Below, piece after piece: positions 40,325 to 50,011 of a stretch of 64,000 nucleotides of DNA. The number at the start of each line of letters is the position of its first letter. Position 1 is the stretch's first letter. The stretch comes from Pseudomonadota bacterium (GTDB taxonomy: Bacteria; Pseudomonadota; Gammaproteobacteria; Burkholderiales; Burkholderiaceae_C): NCBI GenBank assembly GCA_963205115.1, contig CAUJHV010000049.1, forward strand, positions 310,001 to 374,000. The letters are read 5' to 3'. The translations under genes were made by a program, and so were the position numbers. The notes beneath the pieces were generated by a model. It saw only the letters and a list, made by a program, of their open reading frames with translations. It ran no database searches and was not told the DNA's origin.

Positions 40325-41382
40325 ATCTCTCGCCCGCACAGGCACGGGTGGCGACGTGGCTGGCGATCGCCGCCGTGGGCATCGCGCTGCTGTGGGTGCT
40401 CGCGCCGGTGCTCACGCCCTTCCTCGTGGGCGCGATCTTGGCCTACGCGCTGCACCCGCTGGTCGAAAGGCTGGCCGCGCGCCGCTGGCCGCGTGTGCTG
40501 GCCGTGGCCCTGGTGGAGATCGCGGCCATCGTGACTGTCCTGGCGGTGCTGTTGCTGATCGTGCCGATCCTGACCAAGGAGATGCCGCTGCTGCGCGCGC
40601 AGATTCCGGCGCTGGCCGACAAGCTCAACACCAGCGTCGCGCCGTGGTTGGCGACGCACGGCATCCACGTGGCACTGGACGTGGCGAGCATCAAGGACTT
40701 CGTCGTCAAGTACCTCGATGCCAACTTCGAAGAGGGCCTGGCGACAGTGTTGAGCTCCGCGCGCATCGGCGGCAGCTTCCTGCTGGCGCTGATCGGCAAT
40801 GCGGTGCTGATTCCGGTGGTGCTGTTCTACCTGCTGATGGACTGGCCGCAGCTGGTCGCGCGCGTGCAGGCGCTGATACCGCCGCGCCTGCGTGAATCGG
40901 CAACCGGTTTTCTGGACGCCTGCGACGCCGTGCTCGGCCAGTACCTGCGCGGCCAGATCCTGGTGATGCTCGTGCTGGCTGCCTACTACGCGGTGGCGCT
41001 CGGGCTGTGCGGCTTCGATCTGGCGCTGCCGGTGGGCGTGTTCACGGGCCTGGCGATCTTCATACCCTACCTGGGCTTCGGCCTGGGCCTGGTGCTGGCG
41101 CTGCTGGCCGGCGTGCTGCAGTTTGCCAGCGTCTATGGCGTGGTCAGCGTGGTGGTCGTCTACGGCATCGGGCAGGTGGTCGAAAGCTTTTTCCTGACGC
41201 CGCGTCTGGTGGGCGAGCGCATCGGGCTGAATCCGCTGGCGGTCATCTTTGCGCTGCTGGCCTTCGGCCATCTGCTGGGCTTCGTCGGCGTGCTGATCGC
41301 GCTGCCGCTGAGCGCCGTGGCAGTGGTGGCGCTGCAGCGGCTGAAGTCGGCCTATCTGTCTAGCCGGCTGTACGGGTCGTGA
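40321..41382 (+). CDS. AI-2E family transporter (PerM/YdgG-like permease)
   Basis: This 353-residue inner-membrane protein of the AI-2E transporter family has about eight helices. Typical sequence includes WVLAPVLTPFLVGAILAYALHP at the start and PYLGFGLGLVLALLAGVLQF and ERIGLNPLAVIFALLAFGHLLGFVG toward the end. The first residues overlap the SirB1-like stop. The substrate need not be AI-2; many homologues are Na+/H+ or unknown permeases. Confidence 0.9.
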   Translation: MNLSPAQARVATWLAIAAVGIALLWVLAPVLTPFLVGAILAYALHPLVERLAARRWPRVLAVALVEIAAIVTVLAVLLLIVPILTKEMPLLRAQIPALADKLNTSVAPWLATHGIHVALDVASIKDFVVKYLDANFEEGLATVLSSARIGGSFLLALIGNAVLIPVVLFYLLMDWPQLVARVQALIPPRLRESATGFLDACDAVLGQYLRGQILVMLVLAAYYAVALGLCGFDLALPVGVFTGLAIFIPYLGFGLGLVLALLAGVLQFASVYGVVSVVVVYGIGQVVESFFLTPRLVGERIGLNPLAVIFALLAFGHLLGFVGVLIALPLSAVAVVALQRLKSAYLSSRLYGS

Positions 41383-41386
41383 CGTG

Positions 41387-42172
41387 ATGGGCCTGATGCA
41401 GCAACTTCCCCTGCCCTTGATGCCGCGCGCGGAAGGCCGTTTCGAGTCTTTCCTGCCGGGCGACAACGGCCCTGCGCTGGCGTTGCTGCAGGCCGAGTGC
41501 CCGCCACGCGCGCCGCACTTCCTGTGGGGCGACGCGGGTGCGGGCAAGACGCACCTGTTGCAGGCGCTGGCCGCACGCTGCCGCGCCAGTGGCGCATCGG
41601 TGGCCTGGTTCACGCCCGCGACACCGCTGCCCTGGATCTTCACGCCGGGCACGGCGCTGCTGGTCTTCGACGATGCCCATGGCTTCGGTCCTGCGCAGCA
41701 GCAGGCGGCGTTTGCCTTGTGCGTGGAAGCGCAGTCGCACGGCGCCAGCTGGGCGGCGGCGGCGGCCGTGCCGCCGGTGGACCTGCCCTTGCGCGAGGAC
41801 CTGCGCACGCGCCTGGGCTGGGGCCAGGTCCACGCGCTGCACGCGCTGGACGAGGCGCAGACACGCGCCGCGCTGCAATCCGAAGCCGAGCGGCGCGGCA
41901 TCGCGCTGAGCCCGGAAGTCCTGAACTACCTGATGAGCCGCTTTTCGCGCGACCTGGCCAGCCTGATGCGGCTGCTGGTGGCGCTGGACAGCTATTCCTT
42001 GTCCCGCGGCCGTGCGATCACCGTGCCGCTGCTGCGTGCGATGGGGACGGATGGACCGCCCGTGTGGCCGGCCGACGATCCCGGCGACGGGCTTGCCGGT
42101 CAGCAGCCCGATGACGGGCCCACGGACGCATCACCCGCGGCGGAACCCGCCGCCGATCCTTCATGCGACTGA
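41387..42172 (+). CDS. hda: DnaA regulatory inactivator Hda
   Basis: This 261-residue AAA+ protein related to DnaA domain III promotes DnaA-ATP hydrolysis with the DNA clamp. The start carries a clamp-binding motif QLPLPL, Walker A is GDAGAGKTH and Walker B is LLVFDDAH. The last 35 residues are an acidic, Pro/Asp-rich extension (PVWPADDPGDGL) not seen in short homologues. ATG 41387 is chosen; ATG 41396 is possible. It overlaps the HAD gene by 10 bases and is in a cluster hda-HAD-pcnB. Confidence 0.92.
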   Translation: MGLMQQLPLPLMPRAEGRFESFLPGDNGPALALLQAECPPRAPHFLWGDAGAGKTHLLQALAARCRASGASVAWFTPATPLPWIFTPGTALLVFDDAHGFGPAQQQAAFALCVEAQSHGASWAAAAAVPPVDLPLREDLRTRLGWGQVHALHALDEAQTRAALQSEAERRGIALSPEVLNYLMSRFSRDLASLMRLLVALDSYSLSRGRAITVPLLRAMGTDGPPVWPADDPGDGLAGQQPDDGPTDASPAAEPAADPSCD

Positions 42173-42831
42173 CGCTTTTCGACCTGGACGGCACTTTGCT
42201 GCCGATCGATTCCGACCATGCCTTTGGCGAGTTCATGGTGCGCCTGGGCTGGGCCGACGCGCAGGCCCACCGCATCCGCAACGACGCCTTTTTTGCCGAC
42301 TACCAGGCCGGCCGGCTCGACATGGATGCGTACATCGATTTCGCCACGGCCGCCTGGCGCGGGCGCCCGGCGCACGAGCAGGCCGAGGCCTCGCGCGCCT
42401 TCATGGCCGAGGTCATCGCGCCGGTGCTGCACGACAGCGCCCGCGAGCTGGTCGAGCGCCACCGCCGCGCGGGCGACCGCCTGGCCGTGGTCACGGCGAC
42501 CAACGACTTCATCACGCGGCCCATCGCCAGCGCCTTCGGCATCGACACGCTGATCGCCACCGAATTGCAGCGCGATGCACAGGGCCGCATCACCGGGCGC
42601 ATCGCCGGCGTGCCTGCATTGCGCGACGGCAAGCCGGTGCGCGTGCGCCAGTGGCTGGCGGACCAGGGACTGCGCTGGTCGGACTTCGAGCGCATCACGT
42701 TCTACAGCGATTCCACCAACGACCTTCCGCTGCTCGAGGCCGTCAGCGAGCCGGTGGCCACCAACCCCGGTCCAGACCTCGAGCGCATGGCGCGCGAGCG
42801 CGGCTGGACCATTCTCAGGCTGTTTCCATGA
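42163..42831 (+). CDS. HAD-IB phosphatase (SerB-like)
   Basis: This 222-residue cytosolic HAD hydrolase begins LTLFDLDGTLL with the DxD motif (Asp7, Asp9). Motif II is VVTATND and motif III lies in the FYSDSTNDLPLLE region. It is closer to the HAD-IB phosphatase group than to SerB proper, and a serine role is not proven by its location far from serA/serC. It overlaps hda by 10 bases and pcnB by four (ATGA). Confidence 0.9.
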   Translation: MRLTLFDLDGTLLPIDSDHAFGEFMVRLGWADAQAHRIRNDAFFADYQAGRLDMDAYIDFATAAWRGRPAHEQAEASRAFMAEVIAPVLHDSARELVERHRRAGDRLAVVTATNDFITRPIASAFGIDTLIATELQRDAQGRITGRIAGVPALRDGKPVRVRQWLADQGLRWSDFERITFYSDSTNDLPLLEAVSEPVATNPGPDLERMARERGWTILRLFP

Positions 42832-44495
42832 TCAAGCGCTTCATCAAGAAACTGCTGGGCAAGGGCGATGATGCCCCGCCGGCAGCGCCCGCACCGACGC
42901 CTGTGCTGGGCACGCGGGTCGAATACGCGGCGGCCGAACACGGCATCGACCCGCATCTGCTGGACGACAACGCGGTGCGTGTCGTGCGCTCGCTGCGCGA
43001 AGCCGGGCACGAGGCCTACGTGGTTGGCGGCGCGGTGCGCGACCTGCTGGTGGGCCGACGGCCGAAGGACTTCGACGTGGCCACCGACGCCACGCCCGAA
43101 CAGGTCAAGGCGCTGTTCCGCCGCGCATTCATCATCGGCCGGCGCTTTCGCATCGTGCACGTGGTCTTCGGCCGCGGCCGCGAGCACGAGGTCATCGAGG
43201 TGTCGACCTTCCGCGCGCTGCTGGATGCGGACGCCGCCGAGCAGGTGGCCGGCAACGAGAAAACGTCCAAGGCCGCGCTGGCGGGCAAGTCGCATGTCGT
43301 CGATGCCAGCGGGCGCGTCCTGCGCGACAACGTCTGGGGCCCGCAGGTCGAAGACGCCGCGCGGCGCGACTTCACCGTCAACGCCATGTACTACGAGCCG
43401 CTCACGCAGACGGTGGTCGACTACCACGGCGGCCTGGCCGACGTGCGCGCCAAGGTGCTGCGCATGATCGGCGACCCGGAAACCCGCTACCGCGAAGACC
43501 CGGTGCGCATCGTGCGCGCCGTGCGCTTCGCCGCCAAGCTGGGCTTTTCGCTCGAGACGAAGACACATGCCCCCGTGCGTCAGATGGCGGCGCTGCTGGC
43601 CAACGTGCCGGCGTCGCGCCTGTTCGACGAGATGATCAAGCTGCTGCAGACGGGCCACGCGCTGGACAGCCTGGACGAGCTGCGCCGCCAGGGCCTGGAC
43701 AAGGGTGTCTTCCCGATCCTGGATGCGGCGGTCAGCGGCTGCGAGCCGGGCAGCCCGCGCGAGGCATTCGTGCGCCTGGCATTGCAGAACACCGACAGCC
43801 GCGTGGCCGACAACCGCCCGGTCGTTCCCAGCTTCCTGCTCGCCTGCCTGTTGTGGCACGACGTGCAGACACGCTGGCAGGCCAACAAGGCCGCCGGCGA
43901 ATCGGCATTCCCGGCGCTGCAGCAGGCCATCGACACGGTCTTCGATGCGCGCATCGGCGACATTTCCGGCCGCGGCAAGCTGGCTGCCGACATGCGCGAG
44001 ATCTGGCAGATGCAGCCGCGCTTCGAGCGCCGCACGGTGGCCTCAGTGCCGGGGCTCGTGGAGCAGCCGCGCTTCCGCGCGGGCTACGACTTCCTGCGCC
44101 TGCGCGCCGATGTGGGCGAGGTGCCGGTCGAGCTGGCGGACTGGTGGGAAGACTATTCGCTGGGCAGCGACGACGAGCGCGAGGCGCTGCTGCAGGACCT
44201 GCGCACGTCGCAGACCCGCCGCCTGCCCGGCCCCCGCGCCGCCAAGCCAGCCGCGGGTCGTGCGCCGCGCAAGGACTCCGCATCGGCCGACACACCGCGG
44301 CCGGCCTCGTCACCCGACACCGCGGAGCCCGCCGAACGGGCCGAACCGGCCGAAGCGCAAGCCGAGGGCATGCCAGCTGCCGACGACACCGGCGGCGACG
44401 CGCCGGCGAAGCGACGCCGCCGCCGGCGACGCCGTGGTGGCAGTGAGCGCACCGGCGCGGGCGATGCGCCAGCGGGAGACGCGGGCGGCGGCTGA
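42828..44495 (+). CDS. pcnB: Poly(A) polymerase I
   Basis: This 555-residue enzyme adds poly(A) tails to RNA. It has a nucleotidyltransferase core with VVGGAVRDLL and the catalytic DFD pair (Asp81, Asp83), and the RNA-binding region FRIVHVVFGRG and RRDFTVNAMYYEPL. The C-terminal tail is long and disordered, ending with repeated arginines (KRRRRRRRRG), which may bind RNA. It starts at ATG 42828; the frame reaching back to 42012 is antisense to hda/HAD codons. Confidence 0.94.
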   Translation: MIKRFIKKLLGKGDDAPPAAPAPTPVLGTRVEYAAAEHGIDPHLLDDNAVRVVRSLREAGHEAYVVGGAVRDLLVGRRPKDFDVATDATPEQVKALFRRAFIIGRRFRIVHVVFGRGREHEVIEVSTFRALLDADAAEQVAGNEKTSKAALAGKSHVVDASGRVLRDNVWGPQVEDAARRDFTVNAMYYEPLTQTVVDYHGGLADVRAKVLRMIGDPETRYREDPVRIVRAVRFAAKLGFSLETKTHAPVRQMAALLANVPASRLFDEMIKLLQTGHALDSLDELRRQGLDKGVFPILDAAVSGCEPGSPREAFVRLALQNTDSRVADNRPVVPSFLLACLLWHDVQTRWQANKAAGESAFPALQQAIDTVFDARIGDISGRGKLAADMREIWQMQPRFERRTVASVPGLVEQPRFRAGYDFLRLRADVGEVPVELADWWEDYSLGSDDEREALLQDLRTSQTRRLPGPRAAKPAAGRAPRKDSASADTPRPASSPDTAEPAERAEPAEAQAEGMPAADDTGGDAPAKRRRRRRRRGGSERTGAGDAPAGDAGGG

Positions 44496-44714
44496 TTACG
44501 GCCGCCGTCGGTGGCAGCGGCACGGGTGTCGATGGCCCGCGGCGGCCCTGCATACCGTGGGGTAGCGATGCGCGCAGCGTCTTGACGCGCGCGGCGTCCT
44601 TGTGCCCGCCCTTGCGCGCGGCCGGGTGCCGGTGGCGCCCCCCTAGAATGACCGACATTGGGTCGCGGCCTCTTCCGGGCGGCGGCCGACCAGAATGCAA
44701 AAGGGGAATCCCGA

Positions 44715-45362
44715 ATGGTTTTCGGCAAGCTGATGCCGCGCGAGGGCAACTTTTTCGAGCTCTTCAATGACCACGGCTCACGCATCGCGGAGGGCGCACG
44801 GGCTTTCATGTCCATGGTCTCGAACTACGCCGACGAGGGCCTGCGCCAGAAGTACGCGGCCGAGGTCGACAACGCCGAGCGTTCGGCCGACCGCGTGACG
44901 GCCGAGGTCAACCGCCTGCTGCACAAGACTTTCATCACGCCCATCGACCGCGAGCAAATCCACGGGTTGATCAACGCCATGGACGACGTGCTGGACCTGC
45001 TGCAGGACGCTGCGGAGACCATGTCGCTCTACGACGTGCGCCACATGACCGAAGAGGTCCTGCGGCTGGCCGACGTGAGCGCCAAGTGCTGCGAGCGCGT
45101 GCAGCACGCCGTGACGCTGCTGCCCAAGCTCAGCGACGCGGCCACGGCCGAAGCCGCCATCAAGACCTGCGAAGAGATCGACCGCCTGGAGTCGGATGCC
45201 GACCGCGTCATGCGCGCCGCGATGAGCCGCCTGTTCCGCGAGGAAAGCGACGTGCGCGAGCTCATCAAGCTCAAGGCGATCTACGAGTTGCTGGAGTCGA
45301 TCTCCGACCGCTGCGAGGACGTTGCCAATCTGATCGAGGGCATCGTCCTCGAGAATTCCTGA
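44715..45362 (+). CDS. DUF47/PhoU-like phosphate transport regulator
   Basis: This 215-residue helical cytosolic protein of the DUF47 family (PhoU-like) is usually placed before a Pit transporter. Sequence features are FGKLMPREGNFFELF, VTAEVNRLLHKTFITPIDRE and ELLESISDRCEDVANLIEG. GGGGA lies before the ATG. It is 21 bases from pit. It probably regulates transport of phosphate by Pit. Confidence 0.93.
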   Translation: MVFGKLMPREGNFFELFNDHGSRIAEGARAFMSMVSNYADEGLRQKYAAEVDNAERSADRVTAEVNRLLHKTFITPIDREQIHGLINAMDDVLDLLQDAAETMSLYDVRHMTEEVLRLADVSAKCCERVQHAVTLLPKLSDAATAEAAIKTCEEIDRLESDADRVMRAAMSRLFREESDVRELIKLKAIYELLESISDRCEDVANLIEGIVLENS

Positions 45363-45383
45363 CCGCGGCGCAGGACCGGCATC

Positions 45384-46397
45384 ATGACTTCGGTCGGAGT
45401 GGCCCTCTGGGTGGTTATTGCGCTGGTCGCGCTGGCGCTGCTGTTCGACTTCATGAACGGCTTCCATGACGCGGCCAATTCCATCGCCACCGTGGTCTCC
45501 ACCGGTGTGCTCAAGCCCTTCCAGGCCGTGGCCTTCGCGGCCTTCTTCAACGTCATCGCCATCCTGATCTTCAAGCTCAGCGTGGCGGCGACGGTCGGCA
45601 AGGGCATCGTCGAGGCCGGGGTTGTCGACCACTACGTTGTCTTCGGTGCGCTGGTGGGCGCCATCACCTGGAACGTGGTGACCTGGTGGTACGGCATCCC
45701 GTCGAGCTCGTCGCATGCGCTGATCGGGGGCATCGTCGGTGCCACCATTGCGAAGGCCGGTGCCAGCAAGCTGATTGCGGCAGGCATCCTCAAGACCGTG
45801 GCCTTCATCTTCGTGTCGCCGCTGCTGGGCTTCACGCTGGGCTCCTTGCTGATGGTGGCGGTGGCCTGGATCTTCCGGCGCACCTCGCCGCTGCGCGTGG
45901 ACAAGGTCTTCCGACGCATGCAGCTGGTGTCGGCGGGCCTGTATTCGCTGGGCCACGGCGGCAACGACGCGCAGAAGACCATCGGCATCATCTGGATGCT
46001 GCTGATCGCCACCGGCACGGTGTCGGCCGCGGACCACTCGCCGCCGACCTGGGTGGTGCTGTCCTGCTACGTGGCCATTGGCCTGGGCACGCTGTTCGGC
46101 GGCTGGCGCATCGTCAAGACCATGGGCCAGCGCATCACCAAGCTCAAGCCCGTGGGCGGCTTCTGCGCGGAGACGGGCGGCGCGATGACGCTGTTCCTGG
46201 CCACGACGCTGGGTGTGCCCGTGTCCACCACGCACACCATCACGGGCGCCATCGTCGGCGTGGGCGCGGCGCGGCGTGCGTCGGCCGTGCGCTGGGGCGT
46301 GGCCGGCAACATCGTCTGGGCCTGGATCTTCACGATCCCGGCTTCGGCCTTCGTGGCCGGCATCGCGTACTACATCGGCCGCTGGTTGCTGGGCTGA
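45384..46397 (+). CDS. pit: Inorganic phosphate transporter, Pit family
   Basis: This 337-residue inner-membrane low-affinity phosphate permease has the family motifs GFHDAANSIATVVSTGV, the GGNDAQKTIG repeat and a C-terminal GVPVSTTHTITGAIVGVG. About ten helices are present. It follows the DUF47 gene and converges on the TM2 gene with overlapping 3' ends. Confidence 0.95.
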   Translation: MTSVGVALWVVIALVALALLFDFMNGFHDAANSIATVVSTGVLKPFQAVAFAAFFNVIAILIFKLSVAATVGKGIVEAGVVDHYVVFGALVGAITWNVVTWWYGIPSSSSHALIGGIVGATIAKAGASKLIAAGILKTVAFIFVSPLLGFTLGSLLMVAVAWIFRRTSPLRVDKVFRRMQLVSAGLYSLGHGGNDAQKTIGIIWMLLIATGTVSAADHSPPTWVVLSCYVAIGLGTLFGGWRIVKTMGQRITKLKPVGGFCAETGGAMTLFLATTLGVPVSTTHTITGAIVGVGAARRASAVRWGVAGNIVWAWIFTIPASAFVAGIAYYIGRWLLG

Positions 46398-46876
46398 TTG
46401 CTCTCGAGCTGCCACTCGAAGAATTTCTGGCCGCCGAACGCGATGGTGCCCATCAGCACTGCCGCGCCCACCAGCAAGGCGGTGATGACCGCCAGCACCG
46501 GCGCCCAGCGCGTCTCGTGCACGGGCTGCCCCGGGTTGTAGCGGGCGTCCCAGCGCTCGTCCGGCATCAGGCCGTAGACGATGGCATGCAGCATGCCCTG
46601 CGCGATCATCAGCCCGAGCAGCGGAATCAGCAGCCAGGCCCAGTGGTCGTCCTGGCCCAGCGCGCGCATGCGCAGCACGCCCACCAGTCCCAGCAGGGCG
46701 GGCACCAGGTGCAACCAGGCCAGACGGTCACGCCACCCGCGCAGGTACAGCCGGTGCAGGCCCAGCGTGCCGCCGATGACGGCCAGCCACGCGGCCACGG
46801 TCTTGTACTTGTAGTGCGTCTGGGCTGCCGGTGTGGCCTGCGGCTCGCCCTGTGGCGCTGGGTGCGGCGCGGCCAT
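46370..46876 (-). CDS. TM2-domain membrane protein
   Basis: This 168-residue inner-membrane protein begins with a proline-rich cytosolic leader and has a TM2-type pair of helices (about 27-68, TVAAWLAVIGGTLGLHRLYL), then two or three more helices. It starts one base inside the GNAT stop (TGATG) and its 3' end overlaps pit by 28 bases. Function unknown. Confidence 0.85.
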   Translation of the reverse strand: MAAPHPAPQGEPQATPAAQTHYKYKTVAAWLAVIGGTLGLHRLYLRGWRDRLAWLHLVPALLGLVGVLRMRALGQDDHWAWLLIPLLGLMIAQGMLHAIVYGLMPDERWDARYNPGQPVHETRWAPVLAVITALLVGAAVLMGTIAFGGQKFFEWQLESNQPSNQRPM

Positions 46877-47406
46877 CACCGGTCCGCCGGCGTGGCGGTG
46901 CTGCCGGGGCCCAGCGGCCGTTGCATCAGCACGACGTCCAGCCAGCGCTCGAACTTCCAGCCCGCATCCTTCAGCACGCCCGCGGGTTCGAAGCCCAGGC
47001 TGCGGTGCAGACCGATGGAGCCCCCATTGCCGGCGTCGCCGATGACGCCCAGCATCTGACGCGCACCCAACTGCTCGCAGCGGCTGATCAGCTCTGCCAG
47101 CAGCATGCGCCCCAAGCCCTGGCCGCGCACCGATTCGTCCAGGTAGATCGAGTCTTCCAGGCAGAAGCGATAGGCGCGGCGCGGGCGGAACGGCTGCGCG
47201 TAGGCATAGCCGACGACCTGGCCGTCCTTTTCCGCCACCAGCCACGGCCAGCCGCCGTCCAGCACGTTGCGCCGCCGCTGTGCCATGTCGGCCTCGGTGG
47301 GCGGCTCGAGTTCAAAAGTGCCCGTGCCATGCCGCACGGCCTGGCCATAGATGGCGGTGATGGCGGGGACATCCTCTTCCCGGCTGGGTCGGATCAGCAA
47401 GCTCAT
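46876..47406 (-). CDS. GNAT acetyltransferase (phosphinothricin acetyltransferase-like)
   Basis: This 176-residue cytosolic N-acetyltransferase has the core motif YLDESVRGQGLGRMLL at about 92-107 and C-terminal GSIGLHRSLGFEPAGVLKDAG, like the PAT/MddA group that acts on amino acids or phosphinothricin. GAGGT precedes ATG 47406. It shares an operon with the TM2 gene. Confidence 0.9.
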   Translation of the reverse strand: MSLLIRPSREEDVPAITAIYGQAVRHGTGTFELEPPTEADMAQRRRNVLDGGWPWLVAEKDGQVVGYAYAQPFRPRRAYRFCLEDSIYLDESVRGQGLGRMLLAELISRCEQLGARQMLGVIGDAGNGGSIGLHRSLGFEPAGVLKDAGWKFERWLDVVLMQRPLGPGSTATPADR

Positions 47407-47723
47407 GCGGTACCTCGATGGGGCGTCTGCCGCCGCCCGCCCGGGTGCGATACCCCAGGCAGACAGCCGGTGCGCCGAGTGGTTCTGGCCATACGACAGC
47501 AGGGGACTATAATGCTGGGTTTCCGACGGCGACCTTAAGGCCGTGGCACGGTGTGCCGCGGATCGGCAGGTGTATCTACGACGCCGGAACCTGTGGATGG
47601 CCATGAGGCCGCTGGCCGGGTATCGAAAGCCCGTCCGTCGACCGCCCGGCCGTTACGCCCCGATTGCTTGCTTCCTGCGTCTCCTGGTGCGGCGGTCGAA
47701 TCAACCGACAAGGATTCTTCAAT
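47407..47723 (+). other. Leader region before rpsP
   Basis: No gene is seen in these 317 bases. A TATAAT lies at 47508-47513 followed by about 200 bases of transcript leader. The leader contains a hairpin GGCAC-GGT-GTGCC near 47548. It may contain an autogenous control site for the ribosomal operon, but none is known to me here. Confidence 0.55.
47508..47513 (+). promoter_or_regulatory. -10 element of the rpsP operon promoter
   Basis: A perfect TATAAT is present. A good -35 is not visible at 17 bases (CTGGCC), so activation or an extended leader may compensate. Confidence 0.45.
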
Positions 47724-47972
47724 ATGGTCGTGATCCGACTGGCTCGTGGCGGCTCCAAGAAGCGCCCGTTCTACAACATCGTCGTGGCCTCGAAGGCCGC
47801 TCGCCGTGATGGCCGCTTCATCGAGCGCGTGGGTTTCTACAACCCCATGGCCGCCGGTGCCGAGCAGCCGCTGCGTCTGGCACTGGACCGCGTGAGCTAC
47901 TGGGCAGGCGTCGGCGCGCAGCTGTCGCCCACCGTGCAGCGCCTGGTCGACCAGGCCAAAGTGGCGGTCTGA
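47724..47972 (+). CDS. rpsP: 30S ribosomal protein S16
   Basis: This 82-residue ribosomal protein begins [20 protein letters not shown], with [15 protein letters not shown] next, unmistakable for S16. AAGGA precedes the ATG. It heads rpsP-rimM-trmD-rplS, the normal order in Burkholderiales. Confidence 0.98.
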   Translation: MVVIRLARGGSKKRPFYNIVVASKAARRDGRFIERVGFYNPMAAGAEQPLRLALDRVSYWAGVGAQLSPTVQRLVDQAKVAV

Positions 47973-48001
47973 TCGCCACCGCGGACGCCGGGGTTTCCCG
48001 C

Positions 48002-48571
48002 GTGGAGCCTGGCTTTCCGGAAGACGCGGTCGAAGTCGGCCGCGTGATGGGTGCCTGGGGTGTCAAAGGCTGGATCAAGGTCCTGCCCTTTGCCGACGAT
48101 CCCCAGGCCCTTTTTTCGTCCAAACGCTGGTTCGTGCGGCCCCCCGAGGGCCCCGCGCCGCTGCCTCCCGGCGGCTGGCCGGCGCTGCTGCGCGTGAGCC
48201 AGGCCAAGGCGCACGGTGACGGCGTGGTGGCCGGCGTGCACGACCTGGATGACCGCAGCGCCGCCGAGGCCCTGCGCGGCGCACGCCTGTTCGTGCCCCG
48301 CAGCAGCTTTCCCACCGCGGGTGACGGCGAGTACTACTGGGTCGACCTCATCGGCCTGTCCGTGGTCAACCGCGAAGGCCAGGAACTGGGCACCGTGTCC
48401 GGCCTGCTCGATACCGGCGCGCACAGTGTGCTGCGCGTCGCGCCGCCAGCCGCGCCCGAACCCGGCGTCAAGCCGCCCGACGAGCGCCTGATTCCCTTCG
48501 TCGGCGCCTATGTCGACAGCGTCGACCTCCCCGGGCGACGCATCGTGGTCGACTGGGGTCTGGACTACTGA
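48002..48571 (+). CDS. rimM: 16S rRNA maturation protein RimM
   Basis: This 189-residue chaperone binds S19 and assists 30S maturation. It has the RimM N-domain ([19 protein letters not shown]) and a C-terminal PRC barrel ([16 protein letters not shown], then [16 protein letters not shown]). It starts at GTG 48002. It lies between rpsP and trmD in the expected operon. Confidence 0.95.
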   Translation: MEPGFPEDAVEVGRVMGAWGVKGWIKVLPFADDPQALFSSKRWFVRPPEGPAPLPPGGWPALLRVSQAKAHGDGVVAGVHDLDDRSAAEALRGARLFVPRSSFPTAGDGEYYWVDLIGLSVVNREGQELGTVSGLLDTGAHSVLRVAPPAAPEPGVKPPDERLIPFVGAYVDSVDLPGRRIVVDWGLDY

Positions 48572-48630
48572 TCCACCCGGCTGCGCCCCGCTCGCCGCCG
48601 CCGATCGCCACCCGCCCGCGCACCCCACCC

Positions 48631-49389
48631 ATGCGCTTCGACATCGTCACGCTGTTTCCGGACCTCTTCCGGCCGCACCTCGAACAAGGCATCACGCGCC
48701 GCGCCTACGAGAGCGGCCGCGTGCAGGTGCGCCTGTGGCCGCTGCGCGACTTCGCCACCGATACCTACCGCCGCGTCGACGACCGGCCCTTCGGCGGCGG
48801 CCCGGGCATGGTGCTGCTGGCCGATCCGCTGGAGCGGGCGCTGCAGGCCGTGCACGACGAACGCGCCGCCGCGGACCCCGAGGCCGCGCCGGCCGCCGTC
48901 ATCCACTTCACCCCCGCCGGCCGGCGACTGGACCAGGCGCTGGTGCAGGAGATGGCCGCCGGCCCCGGTGCCGTGATGATCTGCGGGCGCTACGAGGGCA
49001 TCGACCAGCGCGCCATCGACCGACACGTCACGCTGGAGATCAGCCTGGGCGACTTCGTGCTGTCGGGCGGCGAACTGCCGGCGCTGGCGCTGCTGGACGC
49101 CATCTCGCGCCTGCAGCCTGAGGTGCTGAGCGAGGACTCACATCAACAGGATAGTTTCTCCGACGGCCTGCTCGAAGGCCCGGCCTACAGCCGCCCGGAA
49201 GTCACGGCCGATGGACGCGGCGTGCCGCCGGTGCTGCTCAGCGGCCACCACGCGCAGATCGCGCGTTGGCGCCGCGAGCGTTCGTTGGAGATCACGGCGC
49301 GCCGGCGCCCCGACCTGATCGAGGCCGCCCGCGGCGCAGGGCGCCTGAGCCGCAGCGATGAGAAATTCCTGCTGTCACTCGGTCTATAA
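48631..49389 (+). CDS. trmD: tRNA (guanine-N1)-methyltransferase
   Basis: This 252-residue SPOUT methyltransferase forms m1G37 in tRNA. The start [13 protein letters not shown], the [16 protein letters not shown] segment, the [13 protein letters not shown] motif and [15 protein letters not shown] are all present. It sits between rimM and rplS. Confidence 0.97.
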   Translation: MRFDIVTLFPDLFRPHLEQGITRRAYESGRVQVRLWPLRDFATDTYRRVDDRPFGGGPGMVLLADPLERALQAVHDERAAADPEAAPAAVIHFTPAGRRLDQALVQEMAAGPGAVMICGRYEGIDQRAIDRHVTLEISLGDFVLSGGELPALALLDAISRLQPEVLSEDSHQQDSFSDGLLEGPAYSRPEVTADGRGVPPVLLSGHHAQIARWRRERSLEITARRRPDLIEAARGAGRLSRSDEKFLLSLGL

Positions 49390-49533
49390 TCGAAGGCTTT
49401 TCGATCCTCTGCCGGCCAAGACCGGGCATTTGCTGCAGGCGGCCCTGACCGCCACGCAGGCAGTCGACAGACCCGATCTGACGACCGCGCCCGAACCCGA
49501 ACAACCCTCCGCGCACGATCGACGGGAAATCCC

Positions 49534-49887
49534 ATGGACCTGATCCAGACCCTCGAGAACGAGGAAATCGCCCGCCTGGGCAAGACGATTCCTCCCTTCG
49601 CCCCCGGCGACACGGTGATCGTCAGCGTGAACGTCGTCGAAGGCACGCGCAAGCGCGTCCAGGCCTACGAAGGCGTCGTGATTGCCAAGCGCAACCGCGG
49701 CCTGAACAGCAGCTTCATCGTGCGCAAGATCTCCAGCGGCGAAGGCGTGGAGCGCACGTTCCAGCTGTACAGCCCGCTGATCGCCAGCATCGAAGTCAAG
49801 CGCCGTGGCGACGTGCGCCGCGCCAAGCTGTACTTCCTGCGCCAGCGCAGCGGCAAGTCTGCCCGGATCAAGGCCAAGCTGTCCTGA
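49534..49887 (+). CDS. rplS: 50S ribosomal protein L19
   Basis: This 117-residue ribosomal protein has [20 protein letters not shown] and the family end [19 protein letters not shown]. It closes the rpsP operon and is followed by a strong terminator. Confidence 0.98.
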   Translation: MDLIQTLENEEIARLGKTIPPFAPGDTVIVSVNVVEGTRKRVQAYEGVVIAKRNRGLNSSFIVRKISSGEGVERTFQLYSPLIASIEVKRRGDVRRAKLYFLRQRSGKSARIKAKLS

Positions 49888-49913
49888 GCATGTCGCAGGG
49901 CATGCCCGCGAAG

Positions 49914-49935
49914 AGGCCGCCTGCGGGCGGCCTTT
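49914..49935 (+). terminator. Terminator after rplS
   Basis: The stem AGGCCGCC/GGCGGCCT with loop TGCG is followed by TTG. It ends the rpsP operon; the T-run is short but the stem is strong. Confidence 0.75.
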
Positions 49936-50011
49936 GTCATGGTGCGCCGCGCCGCGCGGGGTGGCCGTTCGCCCGACTCGGCGATCGATCCGGTGCGAAA
50001 GTGAAGGCACG

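Noticed and set aside
49385..49390. TATAAT as promoter of rplS
   Set aside because: It overlaps the trmD stop codon and has no -35 (GAAATT at 17 bases). rplS is normally co-transcribed with trmD.
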